From: Pseudomonadota bacterium
GTDB lineage: Bacteria; Desulfobacterota; Desulfobulbia; Desulfobulbales; SURF-16
Reading direction: 5' to 3'
NCBI GenBank assembly: GCA_018822545.1
Contig: JAHJKA010000036.1
Location: 1 to 64,000, forward strand
Length of the DNA: 64,000 nucleotides
Positions 51,295 through 60,503 of this stretch are shown here, piece after piece (the stretch's first letter is position 1; every line of letters begins with the position of its first letter). Under the pieces are notes generated by a model, which ran no database searches, was not told the DNA's origin, and saw only the letters and a list, made by a program, of their open reading frames with translations. Made by a program: the position numbers and the translations under genes.

Positions 51295-51876
51295 CTACTT
51301 TTTCCCCTGACGAATCATCTCGTAAAAATCATTACCAAGCGTATCATTAATTACCACAGCTGGAAACTCGGCCACTTTAAACCGAAACAGCGCTTCAGGA
51401 CCGGCATCTTCAAAAGCGATCACTTCTGACTCCTTAATACATTTTGAGAGCAAAGCCCCGGCGCCCCCAAAGGCTGCCAGATAAACGGCTCCATGTTTCA
51501 CCATGGCCTCTCGCACCTGAGGAGAACGGGAACCTTTACCCATGGTCCCAGCAAGGCCAAGTTCCAGAAGGCGCGGGGTATACTTATCCATCCGATAGCT
51601 GGTGGTGGGACCTGCGGCACCAATCACCTGGCCCGGCCGGGCCGGGCTAGGCCCCACATAATAGAGGAGCTGGCCGGCAAGATCAATGGGTAGCGGCTCC
51701 CCCTTGTCCAGCAAAGCCTCAAAAAGGCGATGGGTCTGATCCCTACCAGTAAAAAGGTTTCCAGACAGGCTGACAAGATCACCCGCCCTCAGTGAAGAGA
51801 GAACGTCTGCATCAAAGGGCAGCGTAACCTTTTTAAGGGTCTCATAAAAATCTGGACGATAGCGCAAAAGGGACAT
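51295..51876 (-). CDS. Class I fumarate hydratase, beta subunit (fumarase C-terminal domain)
   Basis: Two-component oxygen-sensitive fumarase. 193 residues: FSGNLF-type swivelling domain with LSGNLFTGRDQTHRLFEAL, GPTTSYRMDKYTPRLLELGLAGTMGKGSRS and AVYLAAFGGAGALLSKCIKE, matching the fumarase beta/TtdB family. The alpha subunit gene lies upstream with a palindrome-filled 99-base gap. A two-subunit tartrate dehydratase is possible, but the fumarase reading fits a sulfate reducer's central metabolism better. Confidence 0.9.
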   Translation of the reverse strand: MSLLRYRPDFYETLKKVTLPFDADVLSSLRAGDLVSLSGNLFTGRDQTHRLFEALLDKGEPLPIDLAGQLLYYVGPSPARPGQVIGAAGPTTSYRMDKYTPRLLELGLAGTMGKGSRSPQVREAMVKHGAVYLAAFGGAGALLSKCIKESEVIAFEDAGPEALFRFKVAEFPAVVINDTLGNDFYEMIRQGKK

Positions 51877-51884
51877 TTTTTTTT

Positions 51885-51975
51885 AGAAGTCAGAATTAAA
51901 AATTCAGAATTCAGAATAAGTTATGTTGGCAGTATTCTTTCTTCAGAATACTGCCTTCTGATTCCTGAATTCAGC
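51885..51975. repeat. CAGAATT-type palindrome with GGCAGTATTCT core (copy I)
   Basis: GGCAGTATTCT (51928-51938), TTCTTC, AGAATACTGCC (51945-51955) is a perfect 11-bp stem. On the left lie AGAAGTCAGAATTAAAAATTC and repeats of CAGAATT; on the right lie CTTCTGATTCCTGAATTCAG complements. It lies between the two fumarase subunit genes. Confidence 0.8.
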
Positions 51976-52812
51976 CTAAAGGACCATCTCCTTGTGACGA
52001 TGGGCATGGCATTGAATATTTACTGCCACCGGCAAACTGGCAATATGAGAGGGAAAGCTTTCAATATGGACAGCCAAGGCGGTATGGTTGCCGCCAAGGC
52101 CCTGAACACCGACACCGCGGCGATTTATTTCAGTAAGAATCTGGCGTTCCAAATCGGCAATATCCTGGCGAGGGCTGGATTCTCCCAGGGGCCGCAACAA
52201 ACTTTTTTTGGCGAGACAGGCAGCTTTTTCAAAGGTACCTCCCATGCCGACCCCGACAATAATGGGCGGACAGGGATTGGGCCCAGCCTTAACGGCCTGC
52301 TCAACAACAAAATCAATCATACCTTGAATGCCGGCCGAAGGGGGCAACATGGTGAGACCACTCATGTTTTCGCTGCCACACCCCTTGGGCAGCATGGACA
52401 ACTTGAGCTTGTCACCAGCGATGATATCATAATGAATAACAGCCGGGGTATTGGTGCCGGTATTTACCCTGGTTATGGGGTCACAGACGGATTTCCGCAG
52501 ATAGCCATCCTGGTAGCCTCTTTTGATTCCGTCCTGGATGGCATCCTCAAGACTTCCTTCAACCCTGAGATCCTGACCAATCTCAACAAACAGCACAGCC
52601 ACACCGGCATCCTGACAAACAGGAATCTTTTCCCGGCTGGCAATATCAGCATTGGTGATAAAAAGTTCGAGAACGTGGCGGGCAAGAAGTGATTCTTCAC
52701 TGTCACGGGCAACCAGCAGAGCCTCAAGGATATCCGGTTCGAGCTGGGTTCCGGCCTCCATAGTCAGCCCTCGTACCGCTTCACTTATTTCTTGGGAGGT
52801 AATTGTTCGCAT
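51976..52812 (-). CDS. Class I fumarate hydratase, alpha subunit (4Fe-4S)
   Basis: 278 residues: ITSQEISEAVRGLTMEAG start, then VCQDAGVAVLFVEIG, the TNTPAVIHYDI segment, LPKGCGSENMSGLTMLPPSAGIQ and VGVGMGGTFEKAACLAKKSLLR. The cysteines at VCQ, KGCGSEN and further on fit the iron-sulfur ligands of the fumarase/TtdA family. I choose the ATG at 52812 over the TTG at 52818; no good Shine-Dalgarno precedes either. The beta subunit follows. Confidence 0.9.
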   Translation of the reverse strand: MRTITSQEISEAVRGLTMEAGTQLEPDILEALLVARDSEESLLARHVLELFITNADIASREKIPVCQDAGVAVLFVEIGQDLRVEGSLEDAIQDGIKRGYQDGYLRKSVCDPITRVNTGTNTPAVIHYDIIAGDKLKLSMLPKGCGSENMSGLTMLPPSAGIQGMIDFVVEQAVKAGPNPCPPIIVGVGMGGTFEKAACLAKKSLLRPLGESSPRQDIADLERQILTEINRRGVGVQGLGGNHTALAVHIESFPSHIASLPVAVNIQCHAHRHKEMVL

Positions 52813-53069
52813 TGGCAATAGTATAGTGCTGCATACCCTTATTTAAAGGTGTACACCGGTAAAAATAATAAAAAAATCTGATGGGCCCTGAATTTACACT
52901 GGAGTAGTTTGTGGACCAAAAACATCTTATAATGAAACTTACCTTGAACCGGCAGGAGCAATGCGCCGACTGCAAACCCATAACATGTCAACACCATTCC
53001 CAAAAAGCCGTTGTAAAAGGGCCTCAAACTGGCTGCCAATCAATGGTCATCACAAACAAACGCCTGGTC

Positions 53070-53669
53070 CTAATTATTATCCTGCTGTTTCCGACGATTA
53101 CGAAGAGCCAGGCTTTGTTGACGAAAATTATGCTGAATAAGTTTCTCGCGATCCTCATCCATTATCAAAACAAATTCGGAACCAACCCGATAAAAATGTT
53201 TATCGCCATTATGGGTAACGGTCTCGCACTTCGTCACCTTGCCAATGGCATAGATAAAAAGATAATTGGGTAACAAGACAACACGAAACTCAAGCAAGGT
53301 GCCGATCGCTATTTTCTCCGGGGCGATAAAAGCGAGGCCTGCCCCGCTCAAATTGAGATCCCGAAGCTTCATGTCATCAAGGGGAGTTTTACCGTCATCG
53401 ACCTTCTTAAGAAGAATATTCATCTTCATGTCAAGATGCTGCAGGAAGTCTGCCAGGTCCTCATCTTTATCGCGGAGTCGGCCCAGGGCGCTCTGGGCAC
53501 CGACAAAAATCTGCATATCAGCCAGACTTTCCTGGCTATAGAGGGAAATTCCGTCCTGAAAATCCTTGTCGTAAGCGTCCAACATCTGCTCAGAAATCTC
53601 TTTATAGGCAAAAAGATTACGGCCGGTGACCCGAACGGAACTGCGTCTGTCATCGTTAGCGTCTTCCAT
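53070..53669 (-). CDS. PilZ-domain c-di-GMP-binding protein
   Basis: 199 residues: RRSSVR at 8-13 supplies the RxxxR half and DLNLSGAGLAF supplies the D/NxSxxG half of a PilZ c-di-GMP site, though they are separated by a helical insertion of about 90 residues (QEIS... to DDMK). Directly downstream of motB (11-base gap), so it may act as a c-di-GMP-controlled flagellar brake like YcgR, which is inference. AAGGAC precedes the ATG. Confidence 0.85.
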   Translation of the reverse strand: MEDANDDRRSSVRVTGRNLFAYKEISEQMLDAYDKDFQDGISLYSQESLADMQIFVGAQSALGRLRDKDEDLADFLQHLDMKMNILLKKVDDGKTPLDDMKLRDLNLSGAGLAFIAPEKIAIGTLLEFRVVLLPNYLFIYAIGKVTKCETVTHNGDKHFYRVGSEFVLIMDEDREKLIQHNFRQQSLALRNRRKQQDNN

Positions 53670-53680
53670 GGTCCTTGTCC

Positions 53681-54439
53681 TTATTGGCCACTATCAATGG
53701 GCCCACGCTCAATCTCAAGGCCGTCCAGCACAAACTGGGCAGCTCCGGGTTTTATCTTGAATTCAACACGTCGGTTCCGAGCCCTACCCTCCGGAGTCGT
53801 GTTGGTGTCAAGGGGTTGACCATAGGAATAGCCTATGGCAGCAAATCTTGAGGGCGGCAACTGGTATTTATCAATAAGATATTCCACCGCTGCCACAGCT
53901 CGAGCCGAAGACAAACTCCAGTTGGAACTAAAAGCGCTCTGCCCTTCACGCAACGGGAGATTATCTGTATGGCCACTCACCTCCACCATGAGCTCAGCCC
54001 GTTGGACCATCCTGCCTATTTTGTCAAGCAAGGGTATAAACTCTTTCCGCAGGTCAGCCCGTCCAGATTCAAAGGCCACATTCCCTTTAATCCTTAGAAT
54101 AAGACCATATGGGTCAAACTCTGTTTCAATATCACCGCCAGCCACATCTTGCTCAAAATATCTAGCCATCTCCATCTGGATCTGCAAAGGCACCGTCGCA
54201 AAATTTGATGATATCATCTCATTGCCCTGCTGCTCACCCTCAACCGGCTTTTCACGCTGAACCCCGAAGGCATCCTTCATGGACCCAGCCACCATCTTAT
54301 ACTTTGCCTGATCCATGGTAGCAAAGGAGAGAAGCAGAACAAAAAAGCACAACAGCAACGACATCAAATCTGCAAAGGTACACATCCACACCGGTGCTCC
54401 GGGGGGGCATTCTGGACATTTCGTCTCGTCGTCAGCCAT
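53681..54439 (-). CDS. motB: Flagellar stator protein MotB/PomB (OmpA-like)
   Basis: Ion-channel subunit that anchors the stator to peptidoglycan. 252 residues: a short cytoplasmic N-terminus, one membrane helix with the essential Asp24 (WMCTFADLMSLLLCFFVLLL), a plug region (about 50-70), and an OmpA domain (about 110-245: LMVEVSGHTDNLPL and SFSTARAV-like SLSSARAVAAVEYL, RARNRRVEFKI). The NH2-terminal CPECPPGAPVWMCTFAD pattern resembles sodium-type stators, but the ion is not certain. motA is 9 bases upstream. Confidence 0.94.
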   Translation of the reverse strand: MADDETKCPECPPGAPVWMCTFADLMSLLLCFFVLLLSFATMDQAKYKMVAGSMKDAFGVQREKPVEGEQQGNEMISSNFATVPLQIQMEMARYFEQDVAGGDIETEFDPYGLILRIKGNVAFESGRADLRKEFIPLLDKIGRMVQRAELMVEVSGHTDNLPLREGQSAFSSNWSLSSARAVAAVEYLIDKYQLPPSRFAAIGYSYGQPLDTNTTPEGRARNRRVEFKIKPGAAQFVLDGLEIERGPIDSGQ

Positions 54440-54448
54440 ACCTAAACC

Positions 54449-55210
54449 TTATTTACCTTCACCGGCACCGCGCAACTTGGGGGGCAGAAAGGTTTCCAGG
54501 AATTCCTCCATAACGCGAGGATTAAGGCCCTTTAAGATACCAAGGACACCTTCAATGATCAGACGGCGGTTGCGCTCCTCCTCCTGGCTGCGCAAAGCAA
54601 GCTTGTCGGCAATGGGCAGGAAGACGAGGTTGGCCAGAACAGCGCCATACAGGGTGGTGAGCAGACAGACAGCCATGGCGGGGCCGATGGTGGAGGGATC
54701 ATCCATATTGGCCAGCATCTGCACCAGTCCCACCAGGGTACCGATCATGCCAAAGGCCGGGGCAGCATCGCCCATGGAGCCAAAGGTCTTTCGCCCCACA
54801 GTATGACGCTCCACGGTCAAACTCACCTCTTTTTTGAGGACCTCTTCGATAAAGTCCGCCTCATGGCCGTCAACACAGTACATGATGGCCTTCTTAAGAA
54901 ACTCATCTTCAATGGGCTGCTGCTCAAGAACGATCAAACCATTTTTACGGGCAATATTGGCGAGATTAACGATCTCTTTGATAACTTGGCCGGGATTGGA
55001 GGTCTTAGTGAAGAAGGCGTTCATGGCCACCTTGGTGGCGTTGATGACGTCACCAAGACCAAAACGGATCATCACCGTAGCAAGAACACCGCCACCGACA
55101 ATCATCACCGAGGGGATATTAATAAAGAGGATGAGAGAGCCGCCCAGTAAAATGGCAATGATGATGAGAATGGTGCCTAGAGCAAGGCCGACAACGGTAG
55201 CTATATCCAT
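54449..55210 (-). CDS. motA: Flagellar stator protein MotA/PomA
   Basis: Stator subunit with four membrane helices that pushes FliG. 253 residues: helices at about 7-25, 32-50, 150-170 and 185-205; a large cytoplasmic loop with ERHTVGRKTFGSMGDAAPAFGMIGTLVGLVQMLANMDDP, the MotA/ExbB signature. In-order neighbours motB and PilZ suggest a motA-motB-pilZ transcript. No -24/-12 promoter was found upstream. Confidence 0.95.
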   Translation of the reverse strand: MDIATVVGLALGTILIIIAILLGGSLILFINIPSVMIVGGGVLATVMIRFGLGDVINATKVAMNAFFTKTSNPGQVIKEIVNLANIARKNGLIVLEQQPIEDEFLKKAIMYCVDGHEADFIEEVLKKEVSLTVERHTVGRKTFGSMGDAAPAFGMIGTLVGLVQMLANMDDPSTIGPAMAVCLLTTLYGAVLANLVFLPIADKLALRSQEEERNRRLIIEGVLGILKGLNPRVMEEFLETFLPPKLRGAGEGK

Positions 55211-55303
55211 ACGCTTATTCCTTTATACTCCCTAGAGTGTAACATTCTCGTAACTCGTGCCCTTAGACGCCAATGATCTCCTCATAGAGAGTGGGGCCAC
55301 AGG

Positions 55304-56167
55304 TTATTTAGTGCATTTTGTTTTATCATCAGCGCACTTAAAGATGTCTGACGGATCGATCTGCAGGGGAAAACTGTGATCCTTATCGGGAAAACTGCCA
55401 TCTTTAACTTCAGCCATAAAAGAGGCCACTGCCTTTTTTATTTCCGGCGCTAAGTTTATATAGTTTTTCACAAAACTGGGAACAAATTTCTCAAAGAGTC
55501 CTAAGAGATCATGGGTGACAAGGACCTGGCCATCACAGCCGGCGCCGGCACCAATGCCGATAGTCGGGATACTAATGGCCTCTGAAATAATGTTGGCCAA
55601 GCCATCCGGTATACACTCAAGGACCAGACTGAAGACTCCGGCACCTTCCAGAGCCTTGGCCTCTTCAAGGAGACGGCGGGCCGACTCCACGTCTTTGCCC
55701 TGCACCTTAAAACCGCCGAGCTTGCCTGCGGTCTGCGGAGTAAGACCGATATGGCCCATCACCGGCATGCCGGCATCAATAATGGCTCGCACTGCCTTAC
55801 AGACCTCGTGACCACCTTCAAGCTTCACCGCGTCACAGGCGGCCTCCTTGAAAAATCGCCCCGCATTGGCTACTGCTTCTTTTTTGGAAACCTGATAGGA
55901 GAGAAAGGGCATATCCCCGACAAGCATAGTCCCAGGAGCACCCCGCCTTACCGCCGCGGCATGATGAATCATTTCATCCATGGTGACCGGTACGGTGGAT
56001 TCATAGCCCAGGACCACCATGCCCAAAGAATCTCCCACCAGCAGCATGTCAACGCCGGCGGACTCCAGCATTCTGGCAAAACTGGCATCATAGGCCGTGA
56101 GCATGGTAATTTTTCCCACGCCCTTCTTAGCGATTATATCTGGTGCGGAGAGTTTCATATTCTGCAT
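55304..56167 (-). CDS. panB: 3-methyl-2-oxobutanoate hydroxymethyltransferase (ketopantoate hydroxymethyltransferase)
   Basis: Adds the hydroxymethyl group from methylene-tetrahydrofolate to ketoisovalerate in pantothenate synthesis. 287 residues: MLTAYDASFARMLESAGVDMLLVGDSLGMVVLGYESTVPVTMDEM, then KLEGGHEV, GHIGLTPQ and IGIGAGAGCDGQVLVTHDLLGL, the PanB active-site segments. The C-terminal KCADDKTKCTK is not part of the family core. No panC is visible. Lies downstream of ruvB with a 103-base gap. Confidence 0.96.
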   Translation of the reverse strand: MQNMKLSAPDIIAKKGVGKITMLTAYDASFARMLESAGVDMLLVGDSLGMVVLGYESTVPVTMDEMIHHAAAVRRGAPGTMLVGDMPFLSYQVSKKEAVANAGRFFKEAACDAVKLEGGHEVCKAVRAIIDAGMPVMGHIGLTPQTAGKLGGFKVQGKDVESARRLLEEAKALEGAGVFSLVLECIPDGLANIISEAISIPTIGIGAGAGCDGQVLVTHDLLGLFEKFVPSFVKNYINLAPEIKKAVASFMAEVKDGSFPDKDHSFPLQIDPSDIFKCADDKTKCTK

Positions 56168-56270
56168 AATATCACACCCTTACTATGGAAAACAACCTTG
56201 CTGCGGCAAAAGAATCTTCTCATTTTATCACAATCGTGCCAAGCCGTGTATGATCAACACAGGTCAGGCA

Positions 56271-57320
56271 CTAACTACTAAAGGGCAGCGTATCTGACCT
56301 GTCCACCGACTGCCGAAACTCTACAGCGCGACCGAAATGCTCGTAGGCATTCAGCGTTGCCACCCTCCCACGGGGAGTTCTCGCTAAAAAACCGCACTGA
56401 ATAAGAAAGGGCTCGTAGACATCTTCCAGGGTGCTGCGTTCTTCACAGACGGCAGTAGCAAGGGTATCCAATCCCGTGGGACCACCTTGGAATTTATCGA
56501 TAATGGTCAGCAGAATTCTTCTGTCCATCTCATCGAGGCCAACATGGTCAACCTCTAGAAGTTGGAGGGCGCGGTCAGCCATTTCTGCGGTAATCCTACC
56601 ATCGCCCTTAACTTGGGCATAATCACGTATCCTTTTTAATAATCGGTTGGCTATACGCGGGGTACCTCGGGACCTGCGCCCAATTTCCAGGGCACCGCCT
56701 TTATCAATGGGGGCCTCAAGAAGAGCGGCTGAACGGGTGACAATGGCAACCAATTCTTCGGGGCTATAGAATCCCAGGCGCAGAACCACCCCGAAACGAT
56801 CACGCAGTGGCGGGGTAAGGAGCCCTGTTCTGGTGGTGGCCCCCACCAGGGTAAAACGGGGAAGATCCATTTTCACCGACCGGGCGCCAGGGCCCTGGCC
56901 GATAATGAGATCAAGCTGAAAATCCTCCATGGCCGGGTACAGAATTTCTTCCACTACATGGTTGAGGCGATGAATTTCATCAATAAAAAGGACATCGCCC
57001 TCTTGGAGGCTGGTGAGAATAGCGGCCAGATCCCCCGCCCTTTCAATAACCGGGCCCGAGGTCACCCGAATATTTGCCCCCATCTCTTGAGCGATGATAT
57101 AAGCAAGGGTGGTTTTGCCAAGACCCGGGAAACCGTGAAACAAAATATGATCAAGTGGCTCCCCGCGGCCCTTGGCCGCCTGAATAGCAATATTCAGATT
57201 GGCCTTCACCTGCTGCTGGCCGATGTACTGGGCCAAACTCTTGGGACGCAGGTCATACTCCTGGAAAACTTCCTGATCCCCAACAGTCTCGCTTGAAATA
57301 AGGCGTTCTTCGTAATTCAT
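56271..57320 (-). CDS. ruvB: Holliday junction branch-migration ATPase RuvB
   Basis: Hexameric motor that drives branch migration with RuvA. 349 residues from the ATG at 57320 (MNYEERLIS): Walker [13 protein letters not shown], Walker B DEIHRL, sensor I ATTRTG, sensor [22 protein letters not shown], and the winged-helix end ([19 protein letters not shown]). The frame is open 13 codons further to a TTG; the ATG is preferred. ruvA is upstream. Confidence 0.97.
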   Translation of the reverse strand: MNYEERLISSETVGDQEVFQEYDLRPKSLAQYIGQQQVKANLNIAIQAAKGRGEPLDHILFHGFPGLGKTTLAYIIAQEMGANIRVTSGPVIERAGDLAAILTSLQEGDVLFIDEIHRLNHVVEEILYPAMEDFQLDLIIGQGPGARSVKMDLPRFTLVGATTRTGLLTPPLRDRFGVVLRLGFYSPEELVAIVTRSAALLEAPIDKGGALEIGRRSRGTPRIANRLLKRIRDYAQVKGDGRITAEMADRALQLLEVDHVGLDEMDRRILLTIIDKFQGGPTGLDTLATAVCEERSTLEDVYEPFLIQCGFLARTPRGRVATLNAYEHFGRAVEFRQSVDRSDTLPFSS

Positions 57321-57501
57321 CTTGAAAAAACGATCTCCTGAGGGACGGAAATTAAACAACGTGATCCAAAGTAGCCCATGTCATCGTATTCAAAAAGCGA
57401 ATAGGGAGCATTGCGACGTATGCTATCACCACGCACCGAAGAAAATGGCGGGAAAGACACTACTTGGGGCGTGAACACTTTAAAATACGTCATATAAAGC
57501 C

Positions 57502-58116
57502 TTATGAGGCCAAGGATCTGAGGGCCAGACGTATCAAATTTTCTAAAGTGACATCACCCTCCCGCAGGGCATAGATGGCGGCAACAGCCTCCTTGGCATT
57601 TGCCGGCGGATAGCCGAGATTAACCAGGGCAGATACGGCGTCATCCATAACTGAGTCTTCAGCCCGGGAACCACCACGAGATTTGCCCGGATGCACGGCT
57701 TCTGATAGCGGAATAAACGCTACTTTATCCTTAAGTTCCAGACAAAGCCGTTCAGCGGTTTTCTTTCCCACCCCGGCCACATGGGTCAAGCGACCAATAT
57801 CTTCAGAGGACACAGCTCGGGACAACTCAGGCGGAGATATACCGGACAGAATGGCAAGGGCCAGCTTCGGCCCCACACCAGAAACAGTAAGCAGCAGTTG
57901 AAAGGTCTGTTTATCCTGCCGTTCAAAAAAGCCAAAAAGCAAGAAGGCATCTTCCCGGATATGGGAATGGATATACAGAAACACCTCGTGTCCCTCATCA
58001 GGCACCGAGAAAAGAGCACTTTCCGGCATGGACACTTCATAGCCCACCCCATGCACATCAACAATAATACGGTCTGAATATTTAAACTGCACTATGCCGC
58101 GAAGGGAAGCGATCAT
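57502..58116 (-). CDS. ruvA: Holliday junction DNA helicase subunit RuvA
   Basis: Tetrameric junction-binding protein. 204 residues: OB domain (MIASLRGIVQFKYSDRIIVDVHGVGYEV), a helix-hairpin-helix pair (LLTVSGVGPKLALAILSGI and LTHVAGVGKKTAERLCLEL) and the domain III that contacts RuvB (DAVSALVNLGYPPANAKEAVAAIY). 181 bases upstream of ruvB on the same strand, preceded by a repeat element. Confidence 0.97.
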   Translation of the reverse strand: MIASLRGIVQFKYSDRIIVDVHGVGYEVSMPESALFSVPDEGHEVFLYIHSHIREDAFLLFGFFERQDKQTFQLLLTVSGVGPKLALAILSGISPPELSRAVSSEDIGRLTHVAGVGKKTAERLCLELKDKVAFIPLSEAVHPGKSRGGSRAEDSVMDDAVSALVNLGYPPANAKEAVAAIYALREGDVTLENLIRLALRSLAS

Positions 58117-58194
58117 TGGTCTCTGCTATCCGAAGAAATAAGGGGATGACAAAACAAAGGTTCAGCACCGAAGTTAGGGAAAGGTTGTTTATCA

Positions 58195-58262
58195 AACACA
58201 AAGGCACAAAGACACAGAGAGATTGCATGAAGAAAACCTCTGTGTCTTTGTGCCTTTGTGTT
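58195..58262. repeat. CACAAAG-type perfect palindrome (copy J)
   Basis: The 25 bases 58195-58219 (AACACAAAGGCACAAAGAC...) are exactly complementary to 58238-58262 with an 18-base loop. It lacks the ACCCCTC core of copy F although its outer arms are nearly the same. The gap 58117-58441 between ruvC and ruvA holds this and a possible terminator, but no gene. Confidence 0.9.
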
Positions 58263-58373
58263 GAGGAAAATGGTTAGATACAATTTGATAGTTAACCTTT
58301 TCTCACTTTATGCTGATTTTTCCGTCCATTCTGCAGCAAAAATAAAACTATCCCGGCAAATCAGCGAAGAACC

Positions 58374-58418
58374 AAAAAAAACCGTCAGGTGGTCAACGAT
58401 ATCCCATGATAGCCACCT
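58374..58418 (-). terminator. Possible weak terminator after ruvC
   Basis: AGGTGG (58387-58392) pairs with CCACCT (58413-58418). On the minus strand the stem is followed after a few bases by a run of T (complement of 58374-58380). The loop is long (20 bases), so this is uncertain. Confidence 0.3.
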
Positions 58419-58441
58419 TGTACACTCTTTAGCCCTCGTGA

Positions 58442-58930
58442 TTACGAACCCACAGTATGATGGGCATGACAAATAGCAACGGCCAGGGCGTCGGCAGCAT
58501 CCTCGCTGGGATTGCCGGAAAGCTTCAACAGCACCCGGACAACCTGCTGCATCTGGGACTTTTCCGCTTGGCCATACCCCGTCACGGTCTGTTTCACGGT
58601 ACGAGGTGTATACTCACCAATGGGCAGGCCATGGGTTTTGCCGGCCAACAGCAGCACGCCGCGGGCATGGCCCAGTTTGAGAGCCGAGCGCGGGTTTGTG
58701 GCCACAAAAACATCCTCAATGGCCATCTGATCCGGCCTATGCTGCTCTATAACCTGGGAAATCCCCTCATATATCTCAAAAAGGCGGTCGGCAAAGGTAA
58801 GTTTTAGATCAGGTCGGATGACACCACAGGTAACAAAGCTGAGCCGCCCGCCCTCCTTTCTGATCAGGCCATAGCCGGTGATCCGCGATCCCGGATCAAT
58901 GCCGAGGATCAACGGGCCAGGATGTGCCAC
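58442..58930 (-). CDS. ruvC: Crossover junction endodeoxyribonuclease RuvC
   Basis: Resolves Holliday junctions. 162 residues: LILGIDPGSRITGYGLI supplies the first Asp, AIEDVFVATNPRSALKLGHARGVLLLA the conserved Glu and the resolvase fold, and DAADALAVAICHAHH the C-terminal Asp pair. The GTG at 58930 is taken as start because GGAGG lies just before it and no ATG fits. Twelve bases after yebC. Confidence 0.96.
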   Translation of the reverse strand: MAHPGPLILGIDPGSRITGYGLIRKEGGRLSFVTCGVIRPDLKLTFADRLFEIYEGISQVIEQHRPDQMAIEDVFVATNPRSALKLGHARGVLLLAGKTHGLPIGEYTPRTVKQTVTGYGQAEKSQMQQVVRVLLKLSGNPSEDAADALAVAICHAHHTVGS

Positions 58931-58941
58931 GCCTCCGCCCC

Positions 58942-59694
58942 TTATGCCAGCCTCTCCATAATCTCATCGGGAATATCGAAATTGGCGTGGACATGCTGCA
59001 CATCCTCATTATCCTCCAAGGCGTCAATAAGGCGCATAAGAGAGGCGGCCTTTTTTTCCTCGGCAACCTCAATCGTATTCTGGGGGATCATAGAGATGGC
59101 CGCTTCGACCATTTTGATACCGGCCTTTTCCAACTCCTCACGGACCGCGTCAAAATCCTCAGGGGCCGTCAAGACCTGAAAGGTTGTCTCTTCCTCGACA
59201 ACATCCTCGGCCCCTGCCTCAAGGACCACTTCCATCAATTCGTCCTCATCAACCTCTTCTTTGTCGATGATGATGGAACCCTTCCGGTCAAACATAAAGG
59301 CCACGCAGCCGGACTCACCGAGATTGCCGCCACTCTTGGTGAAGGCAAACCTGACCTCGCCCACAGTGCGGTTTCGGTTATCGGTCATGCAATCGACAAG
59401 GACGGCCACACCGCCCGGGCCGTAGCCCTCATAGCGAATCTCCTCATAGGTTTCACCCTCAAGTTCGCCGGTACCCTTTTTAATCGCCCTATCAATATTA
59501 TCCTTGGGCATATTGACGTTTTTGGCAGCAGATACAGCAGACCGCAAGCGAGGGTTGGAGTCGACATCCCCTCCACCACCCATACGGGCAGCAACGCTAA
59601 TCTCCTTAATTAGCCGGGTGAAAATCTTGCCGCGCTTGGCATCCTGGGCACCCTTTCGATGTTTAATGTTCGCCCATTTAGAATGTCCTGACAT
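58942..59694 (-). CDS. yebC: YebC/PmpR-family DNA-binding or translation-factor protein
   Basis: 250 residues with [80 protein letters not shown] and [18 protein letters not shown], the full YebC signature. Family members were long called transcription regulators and are now also linked to polyproline translation; which applies is not decided here. GGGAGG precedes the ATG. The position before ruvC-ruvA-ruvB is the usual one. Confidence 0.96.
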   Translation of the reverse strand: MSGHSKWANIKHRKGAQDAKRGKIFTRLIKEISVAARMGGGGDVDSNPRLRSAVSAAKNVNMPKDNIDRAIKKGTGELEGETYEEIRYEGYGPGGVAVLVDCMTDNRNRTVGEVRFAFTKSGGNLGESGCVAFMFDRKGSIIIDKEEVDEDELMEVVLEAGAEDVVEEETTFQVLTAPEDFDAVREELEKAGIKMVEAAISMIPQNTIEVAEEKKAASLMRLIDALEDNEDVQHVHANFDIPDEIMERLA

Positions 59695-59736
59695 GTCAAC
59701 CTCCCTGTATAAAAAATGCGGTGCCCCGCTTAGATT

Positions 59737-60324
59737 CTATTTCAAATGCATGGCAAGAACAAAAACCTCACGGCTTTCCACCCGTGACGATTTTGGCTTA
59801 ACCACTTTTACCTTCTTAAAAAACTGCCGTACCTCGTCAACAAAATCACCGGAATCCTCACCCTGGAAGACCTTGCAGTAGAAATTACCACCTTCAAGCA
59901 AAACAGCTGCGGCAATTGCAAGAGCCCGTCTTGACAGTTCCAGACTCTTCTGATGGTCTGAGAATTTATGACCAGTGGTGGCAGGAGCCATGTCACTCAA
60001 CACCACGTTAAAACGGGAAGTAGCGAGCTTGGCAAAAATATCTTCCGAAAAAATGTCTGCTTTAAGCAGATCCATGGGAGCCGCACCGGCAAAGGCATAT
60101 TTTTGGGTCGTATGCAGGTCAACACCGACAACCCGCCCCGTTGCCCCAACCTGCTTGGCGGCATAGATGGACCAACTTCCAGGGCTACAGCCCAAATCAA
60201 GAACACTATCGCCCTTTTTCAGGAGCTTAAAGCGCTGCTGTGCCTCTTCAAGTTTAAAAACAGAACGGGCTGGATATTTTTCCTTCTTTGCCTTTTCAAA
60301 ATAATAATCCCGAACCTTTTTCAT
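59737..60324 (-). CDS. rlmE: 23S rRNA (uridine-2'-O)-methyltransferase RlmE (FtsJ/RrmJ)
   Basis: 2'-O-methyltransferase for U2552 of 23S rRNA. 195 residues: DYYFEKAKKEKYPARSVFKLEEAQQRF, SAM-binding DLGCSPGSWSIYAAKQVG, LSDMAPATTGHKFSDH and GGNFYCKVFQGEDS, giving the K-D-K(-E) catalytic pattern of FtsJ. The start codon lies 179 bases before the divergent permease. First gene of the minus-strand run rlmE-yebC-ruvC. Confidence 0.95.
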   Translation of the reverse strand: MKKVRDYYFEKAKKEKYPARSVFKLEEAQQRFKLLKKGDSVLDLGCSPGSWSIYAAKQVGATGRVVGVDLHTTQKYAFAGAAPMDLLKADIFSEDIFAKLATSRFNVVLSDMAPATTGHKFSDHQKSLELSRRALAIAAAVLLEGGNFYCKVFQGEDSGDFVDEVRQFFKKVKVVKPKSSRVESREVFVLAMHLK

Positions 60325-60425
60325 AGTATTGCCATATATTTTTCAAGAGATTAAAACATGCCAAAATAGCTTATGCAACATGAGTTTACAAGCACTATCA
60401 AGTTCACACCGAGACCAGCCTGACA

Positions 60426-60454
60426 TTGACAACTCTGACCAGCACCCCTAGTTT
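60426..60454 (+). promoter_or_regulatory. Possible sigma-70 promoter of the metal permease
   Basis: TTGACA (60426-60431), 17-base spacer, TAGTTT (60449-60454). The -35 is perfect, the -10 weak. It reads toward the permease 50 bases downstream. Confidence 0.45.
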
Positions 60455-60503
60455 TAACTGACTTCTGCTTTTTAAAAAAATTGCCACCCGCTACTAAAAT
60501 CCT

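Noticed and set aside
55230..55275. A GGGCACGAGTTACG stretch upstream of motA as a sigma-54 promoter
   Set aside because: The spacing between the GG and the required GC is wrong and TTGC is missing.
58258..58476. A 72-codon plus-strand frame between ruvA and ruvC
   Set aside because: Begins in the right arm of the repeat element, has no ribosome binding site and overlaps the end of ruvC.
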